A DNA stretch of 5,226 nt from assembly GCA_003973375.1 (NCBI GenBank), contig QNYL01000044.1, positions 1 through 5,226 on the forward strand, written 5' to 3'. This document shows positions 1 to 5,226 of this stretch, piece by piece. Source of the stretch: Flavobacteriia bacterium. Lineage in GTDB: Bacteria; Bacteroidota; Bacteroidia; Flavobacteriales; Flavobacteriaceae. Numbering within the stretch: the stretch's first letter is position 1; the number at the start of each line of letters is the position of its first letter. The notes under the pieces were generated by a model that was not told where the DNA came from, made no database searches, and saw nothing but the letters and a program-made list of their open reading frames with translations. A program made the position numbers and the translations under genes.

Positions 1-1
1 A

Positions 2-2119
<2,118 letters not shown>

Positions 2120-2157
2120 ATAAAAGCAAGAATTAATAAATATTTAATAAGATAAAA
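2120..2157 (+). other. Short GH2-GH20 intergenic gap and A-rich translation start region
   Basis: These 38 bases separate the GH2 stop codon from the GH20 ATG. They are almost entirely A and T. There is no hairpin with a T tract, no TAnnTTTG-type Bacteroidota -7 element and no Shine-Dalgarno sequence. The run GATAAAA directly before the ATG fits the A-rich initiation regions typical of Bacteroidota, which depend little on anti-Shine-Dalgarno pairing. The lack of a terminator or promoter supports co-transcription of the two glycosidase genes, as an inference. Confidence 0.6.
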
Positions 2158-3813
2158 ATGATAAAGAAAATAATAATATTATTGTTGGGTGTAGTAGTGA
2201 GCTATTCCTGTTCGGTAAATAATCAGGATAACTCTAAAAATGAAGCTAATGCGTATTCCGTAATTCCTAAGCCTGAAAAACTAACACCAAAAAAAGGTAG
2301 TTTTGTTATAAATTCAGATACAAAAATTACAGGAGATCAGTCATTGAAGCATGAGGGAAATTACCTGGCTGAGCTTTTAAATACACCAACCGGTTATGCA
2401 TTAAGCTTTAAGCAGGGAAAGAGTGATAAAAAGAATACTATTTCACTGGTACTGGATGATAAAATTGAAAATGATGAAGGCTATACTTTATCGGTAAGTC
2501 CGGATAAAATCGTTATTGCAGGGAAGAATGCCAAAGGGGTTTTTTATGGGATTCAAACACTCAGACAGCTTCTGCCTCCTGAACTGGAAAGTAAAAAAGC
2601 TGTAGCTGATGTTAAGTGGAAAGTGCCTTCTGTTGAAATAGTTGACAGTCCGCGATATGTGTACAGAGGAATGCACCTGGATGTAGGACGACATATGTTT
2701 CCTGTTGCTACCATCAAAGAATTTATCGATCTGATCGCCATGCATAAGATGAATACTTTTCACTGGCATTTAACCGAAGATCAGGGATGGAGAATAGAGA
2801 TTAAAAAATATCCAAGACTTACTGAGGTGGGAGCTTTCCGAAAAGAAACACTGATTGGTCATGGTGCTAAAGCAAAGAAGGATAGAAAATTTGACGGAAA
2901 ACCTTACGGAGGTTTTTATACACAAGAGGAAGTAAAAGATATTGTAGATTATGCAGCAAAAAGGCATATTACCGTAATTCCTGAAATTGAAATGCCTGGA
3001 CATTCTTTAGCTGCTATTGCCGCCTATCCGGAACTGGGAAACACAGGGAAGCAATATGAAGTGGGAACCCGTTGGGGAGTTTTTAAAGAAATTTATGCAC
3101 CAACAGATAAGACTTTTAGTTTTCTGGAAGATGTGCTTACCGAAGTGATGGAATTATTTCCAAGTAGGCTGATCCACATTGGTGGTGATGAGGCTCCAAA
3201 GGATGAGTGGAAACAGAGTAGATTTGCTCAGCAACTGATTAAAAGAGAAGGACTTAAAGATGAGCATGAACTGCAAAGCTATTTCATTAAGAGGATTGAA
3301 AAATTTGTAAATTCAAAAGGAAGAAATATCATCGGCTGGGATGAGATCCTCGAAGGAGGGCTGGCTCCTAACGCTGCAGTAATGTCGTGGAGAGGAACAG
3401 AAGGAGGTATTGAAGCGGCCAAACAAAAACATTATGTGGTGATGACCCCCGGACATTCCTGTTATTTTGACCATTATCAAAGTAAAGATAAGGAAAATGA
3501 GCCGCTGGCCATTGGAGGCTATCTTCCTGTAGAGAAAGTTTACAGTTATGATCCAACACCAAAAGAACTCAGTAAGGAAGAGCAAAAATATATTTTGGGA
3601 GCTCAGGCAAATGTTTGGACTGAATATATCGGTACCCCTGAATATCTGGAGTATATGATCCTGCCCAGAATGGATGCTATGGCAGAGGTGGTTTGGACTA
3701 AACCAGATAATAAGAACTGGGATGATTTTAAAGAAAGATTAAATCCTATGGCAAAAAGATATGATGTAATGGGATTGAACTATGCAAAACATGTTTTTAC
3801 CGGGAAAAAGTAG
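2158..3813 (+). CDS. Beta-N-acetylhexosaminidase, glycoside hydrolase family 20, lipoprotein
   Basis: The enzyme removes terminal non-reducing beta-GlcNAc or beta-GalNAc (EC 3.2.1.52) by substrate-assisted catalysis, in which the substrate acetamido group acts as nucleophile. The 551 residues are full length for a two-domain GH20. Residues 1-17 are a signal peptide (basic K3-K4, hydrophobic core) ending in SYSC, so C18 should be lipidated and the protein held in the outer membrane or periplasm. A GH20b-type alpha/beta domain spans about 33-160 (VIPKPEK; GVFYGIQTLRQLLPPE). The catalytic barrel spans about 167-515. It contains R170 in YRGMHLD, D208 in HWHLTEDQGW, H282 in EMPGH, the catalytic pair D344-E345 in HIGGDE, W394, W411 in SWRGTEGG, Y436 and D438 in YFDHY, W487 and E489 in NVWTE. 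These match the substrate-pocket residues of Streptomyces plicatus hexosaminidase, so it should be active. Start: the only ATG preceding the signal peptide. No clear acidic surface-export motif follows C18, so surface versus periplasmic face is undecided. Confidence 0.96.
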   Translation: MIKKIIILLLGVVVSYSCSVNNQDNSKNEANAYSVIPKPEKLTPKKGSFVINSDTKITGDQSLKHEGNYLAELLNTPTGYALSFKQGKSDKKNTISLVLDDKIENDEGYTLSVSPDKIVIAGKNAKGVFYGIQTLRQLLPPELESKKAVADVKWKVPSVEIVDSPRYVYRGMHLDVGRHMFPVATIKEFIDLIAMHKMNTFHWHLTEDQGWRIEIKKYPRLTEVGAFRKETLIGHGAKAKKDRKFDGKPYGGFYTQEEVKDIVDYAAKRHITVIPEIEMPGHSLAAIAAYPELGNTGKQYEVGTRWGVFKEIYAPTDKTFSFLEDVLTEVMELFPSRLIHIGGDEAPKDEWKQSRFAQQLIKREGLKDEHELQSYFIKRIEKFVNSKGRNIIGWDEILEGGLAPNAAVMSWRGTEGGIEAAKQKHYVVMTPGHSCYFDHYQSKDKENEPLAIGGYLPVEKVYSYDPTPKELSKEEQKYILGAQANVWTEYIGTPEYLEYMILPRMDAMAEVVWTKPDNKNWDDFKERLNPMAKRYDVMGLNYAKHVFTGKK

Positions 3814-3836
3814 AGTAAAAACATTATAAAGATGAG

Positions 3837-3866
3837 AAAAAAGGAGGCATTTGCCTCCTTTTTTTT
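3837..3866. terminator. Bidirectional rho-independent terminator between convergent genes
   Basis: Six A (3837-3842), then stem arm GGAGGC (3843-3848), loop ATTT (3849-3852), stem arm GCCTCC (3853-3858) and eight T (3859-3866). The 6-bp G/C-rich stem is perfect and is extended by A-T pairs. It ends in a T tract on the plus strand and in six T on the minus strand, so it can stop transcription from both the GH20 gene and ppk2. The T tract overlaps the ppk2 stop codon (3865-3867) by two bases, so a minus-strand transcript enters the hairpin immediately after its stop codon. Confidence 0.93.
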
Positions 3867-4698
3867 AATAAATCTCCGGAACGAAGGTCTGATCGGTAAA
3901 AGGAGGACGAATATAGCCTTCTTCTTTTTTTCTCGGTGGTAATATGATCTTTTTTTGTTTTATTTCTTCATAAGGAATCTGACTTAACAGATGGCTTATA
4001 CAGTTTAAACGCGCTCTTCTTTTATTGTCGGCCGGAACTACATACCATGGAGATTGTTTTGTATCGGTATATTTAAACATTTCGTCTTTGGCTTTGCTGT
4101 AATCCAGCCATTTTTCACGTGATTTCAGATCCATAGGACTCAGTTTCCATAATTTGGTCGGATCGTCAATTCTCGACTGGAATCTTCTTTCCTGCTCTTC
4201 ATCGGAAACGGAAAACCAGTATTTAATAAGAATAATTCCGGAGCGAATAAGCATTCTTTCAAAATCAGGGCAGGTTCTCATGAATTCGTGGTATTCTTCT
4301 TCTGTACAAAAGTTCATCACTCTTTCAACACCGGCACGGTTATACCAGCTCCGGTCAAAAAGAACCATCTCACCGGCTGCAGGCAGATGGGGTACATAAC
4401 GCTGGAAATACCATTGTGTCTTTTCACGATCGGTGGGTGTTCCGAGGGCAACAACTTTACAGATTCGCGGATTTAAACTTTGTGTAATTCTTTTGATTAC
4501 ACCTCCCTTGCCGGCAGCATCTCTTCCTTCAAAGATCACCACTACCTTTAGATTCTTTTCTTTGATCCAATCCTGTAATTTTACAAGTTCAATTTGTAAA
4601 CGGGCAAGTTCTTTGTAGTAGAATTTTTTATTAATTTTTCTTTTGTCCCTTTTTTTGGGTTCAATATCCTTTGTGGATTTGTTTGAGAAATTGTTCAC
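3865..4698 (-). CDS. ppk2: Polyphosphate kinase 2 (PPK2 family, class I type)
   Basis: PPK2 enzymes are cytoplasmic and transfer phosphate between inorganic polyphosphate and nucleotides, usually making NTP from NDP (EC 2.7.4.34 / 2.7.4.1). The 277 residues hold one P-loop kinase domain, the size expected of a one-domain, class I-type PPK2. Walker A is GRDAAGK (58-64), Walker B is DRSWYNR (115-121), and LNPR (75-78), QWYFQRY (95-101) and LPAAGE (105-110) lie between. A lid region at about 160-190 (EEQERRF, then WKLSPMD 184-190) carries basic residues likely to contact polyphosphate. Residues 10-25 form a lysine/arginine-rich tail that may be disordered. The start is GTG (4696-4698): an in-frame TAA lies eight codons upstream, no ATG occurs between them, and the first internal Met is residue 111. 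It converges on the GH20 gene and shares its terminator. Class I versus ADP- or AMP-specific activity is inferred from motif resemblance and length only. Confidence 0.94.
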   Translation of the reverse strand: MNNFSNKSTKDIEPKKRDKRKINKKFYYKELARLQIELVKLQDWIKEKNLKVVVIFEGRDAAGKGGVIKRITQSLNPRICKVVALGTPTDREKTQWYFQRYVPHLPAAGEMVLFDRSWYNRAGVERVMNFCTEEEYHEFMRTCPDFERMLIRSGIILIKYWFSVSDEEQERRFQSRIDDPTKLWKLSPMDLKSREKWLDYSKAKDEMFKYTDTKQSPWYVVPADNKRRARLNCISHLLSQIPYEEIKQKKIILPPRKKEEGYIRPPFTDQTFVPEIY

Positions 4699-4753
4699 GG
4701 ATCTGATTTTTAGATGGGTAAGTTAATAAAAAAATATGAAATGAGTCTTCAAT
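4699..4753 (-). other. Leader region upstream of ppk2
   Basis: Between the ppk2 GTG and the inverted-repeat element are 55 A+T-rich bases. On the minus strand they include a run of seven T (complement of 4731-4737) and, before the start codon, no Shine-Dalgarno sequence. I find no convincing TTG/TAnnTTTG promoter pair of the Bacteroidota type. The ppk2 message therefore either starts at an unrecognised promoter here or within the repeat element, or reads through from the membrane-protein gene upstream. Confidence 0.35.
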
Positions 4754-4834
4754 AATTAGGGTTTGTCTATAAAGTGCTTGATTTTTGAAAGAGAATTTTT
4801 TCAATTCGATGACTTTATAGACAGACACCAATTA
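4754..4834. repeat. Compact inverted-repeat element with 5-base flanking direct repeats (MITE-like)
   Basis: A perfect 12-base inverted repeat, TGTCTATAAAGT at 4764-4775 and ACTTTATAGACA at 4812-4823, is separated by 36 bases. Outward the similarity continues: the 23-base arms 4753-4775 and 4812-4834 agree at 20 positions, and the termini can be read as GG(T)GT(T/C)TGTCTATAAAGT. Inside lies a second, short inverted repeat (TTGAAA 4785-4790, TTTCAA 4799-4804). The pentamer AATTA occurs as a direct repeat at both edges (4754-4758 and 4830-4834), as expected of a target-site duplication around a 71-base element (4759-4829). No open reading frame fits inside. The right copy overlaps the stop codon of the upstream membrane-protein gene (4832-4834) and leaves the reading frame intact. 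The structure is visible directly; mobile origin is inferred. The alternative is a structured RNA or operator between the two minus-strand genes. It lacks an adjacent T tract, so it is not a classical terminator. Confidence 0.6.
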
Positions 4835-5226
4835 CTTCTTGTTGGCTTTTTTGAGTTGCTCAACCAAGGCTTTTATATCAATATCTTCATTTGCAGGAAT
4901 AAAAAGTTCTTCACTGTTTTTTAAAGTCCGGTCGGTATAATAATAGATCAGATTGATTCCGTAAAACGGATCTTTAATAGGTTTTACCTTGGATAAACCC
5001 GATAGTGGAAAATCCCAGTTATGAAAATAACCATTGATATAGGCATATTTTGCCCCTAACAGTATCTTACCGTCACCACGTAAATTCTTAAACCTGTAGT
5101 AAAAAGGCATTCCGAAAGCAAAAGCAGCAAGAAAAGCGATGAGGCCTAATAGTATTAAAAACATAGCCATTTTTCCTTCATCGATTACCAGAATAAAAAT
5201 ACCGAATACAATAATGGCAATAAAAG
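4832..5226 (-). CDS. Hypothetical small membrane protein, two hydrophobic segments (5' partial)
   Basis: I do not recognise a characterised family. The frame stays open to the window edge (last whole codon 5222-5224), giving 130 visible residues, so the gene probably starts outside. Residues 1-14 (FIAIIVFGIFILVI) are the end of one membrane helix. A short acidic loop (DEGK, 15-18) follows, then a second helix at about 19-38. The polar remainder (44-130) is rich in aromatic and beta-prone residues (YAYINGYFHNWDFPLSGLSK) and ends in a charged helix (ALVEQLKKANKK). This layout resembles small proteins with a membrane hairpin and a bacterial PH-like beta domain, as a weak fold guess only. An internal ATG at 5168-5170, with AAGGA a few bases upstream, could start a shorter 112-residue form with one helix. 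The unbroken hydrophobic sequence before it favours the longer reading. It lies on the same strand as ppk2, 133 bases away, with the repeat element between. Confidence 0.75.
   Translation of the reverse strand, partial: FIAIIVFGIFILVIDEGKMAMFLILLGLIAFLAAFAFGMPFYYRFKNLRGDGKILLGAKYAYINGYFHNWDFPLSGLSKVKPIKDPFYGINLIYYYTDRTLKNSEELFIPANEDIDIKALVEQLKKANKK

Noticed and set aside
2137..2146. Perfect 10-base palindrome TAAATATTTA before the GH20 gene
   Set aside because: It is pure A/T in an A/T-rich spacer, so it is likely by chance. It has no T tract and no resemblance to a known operator.
3841..3847. AAGGAGG as a Shine-Dalgarno sequence
   Set aside because: It is one arm of the terminator stem and no start codon with a usable frame follows at proper distance.
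4759..4829. CRISPR repeat or integration attachment site
   Set aside because: There is a single inverted pair rather than spaced direct repeats, and no tRNA, integrase or cas gene is visible nearby.
4754..4834. The inverted repeat as a normal rho-independent terminator for the membrane-protein gene
   Set aside because: The outer stem is A/T-rich, the loop is long (36 bases), and no T tract follows directly on either strand. The nearest minus-strand T run is about 15 or more bases away.

Overview
The window looks like chromosomal DNA of a Bacteroidota bacterium, most likely Flavobacteriia (Chryseobacterium/Elizabethkingia-like). The evidence is the low G+C base composition by eye, A-rich start regions without Shine-Dalgarno motifs, a lipoprotein-type exported glycosidase, and the style of the protein families. 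The genus is inferred from general resemblance, not from a search.

Layout. (1) Positions 2-2119, plus strand: the C-terminal two thirds of a LacZ-like family GH2 beta-galactosidase whose 5' end lies outside the window. (2) Positions 2158-3813, plus strand, only 38 bases downstream with no terminator between: a complete family GH20 beta-N-acetylhexosaminidase with a lipoprotein signal peptide. (3) Positions 3837-3866: a strong bidirectional intrinsic terminator between convergent genes. (4) Positions 3865-4698, minus strand: a class I-type polyphosphate kinase 2 (PPK2), apparently starting with GTG. (5) Positions 4699-4831: a 133-base gap holding a compact inverted-repeat element (4759-4829) flanked by 5-base direct repeats, which resembles a very small MITE or a collapsed insertion-sequence remnant. 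(6) Positions 4832 to the window end, minus strand: a small membrane protein of unknown function with two hydrophobic segments, open at the window edge.

Function. The GH2 and GH20 genes form a probable transcription unit. Together they could remove terminal beta-galactose and then beta-linked GlcNAc or GalNAc from host-type glycans (N-glycans, mucin-like chains, lacto-N oligosaccharides). This is the usual logic of a Bacteroidota glycan-utilisation locus, but no SusC/SusD pair is visible here. The minus-strand genes concern a separate topic, polyphosphate-driven nucleotide phosphorylation, and share only the terminator with the glycosidases.

Most of the window is ordinary metabolic gene content. 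The inverted-repeat element and the uncharacterised membrane protein are the two places where something less described may sit. I see no defence system, CRISPR array, tRNA, rRNA or intact transposase.
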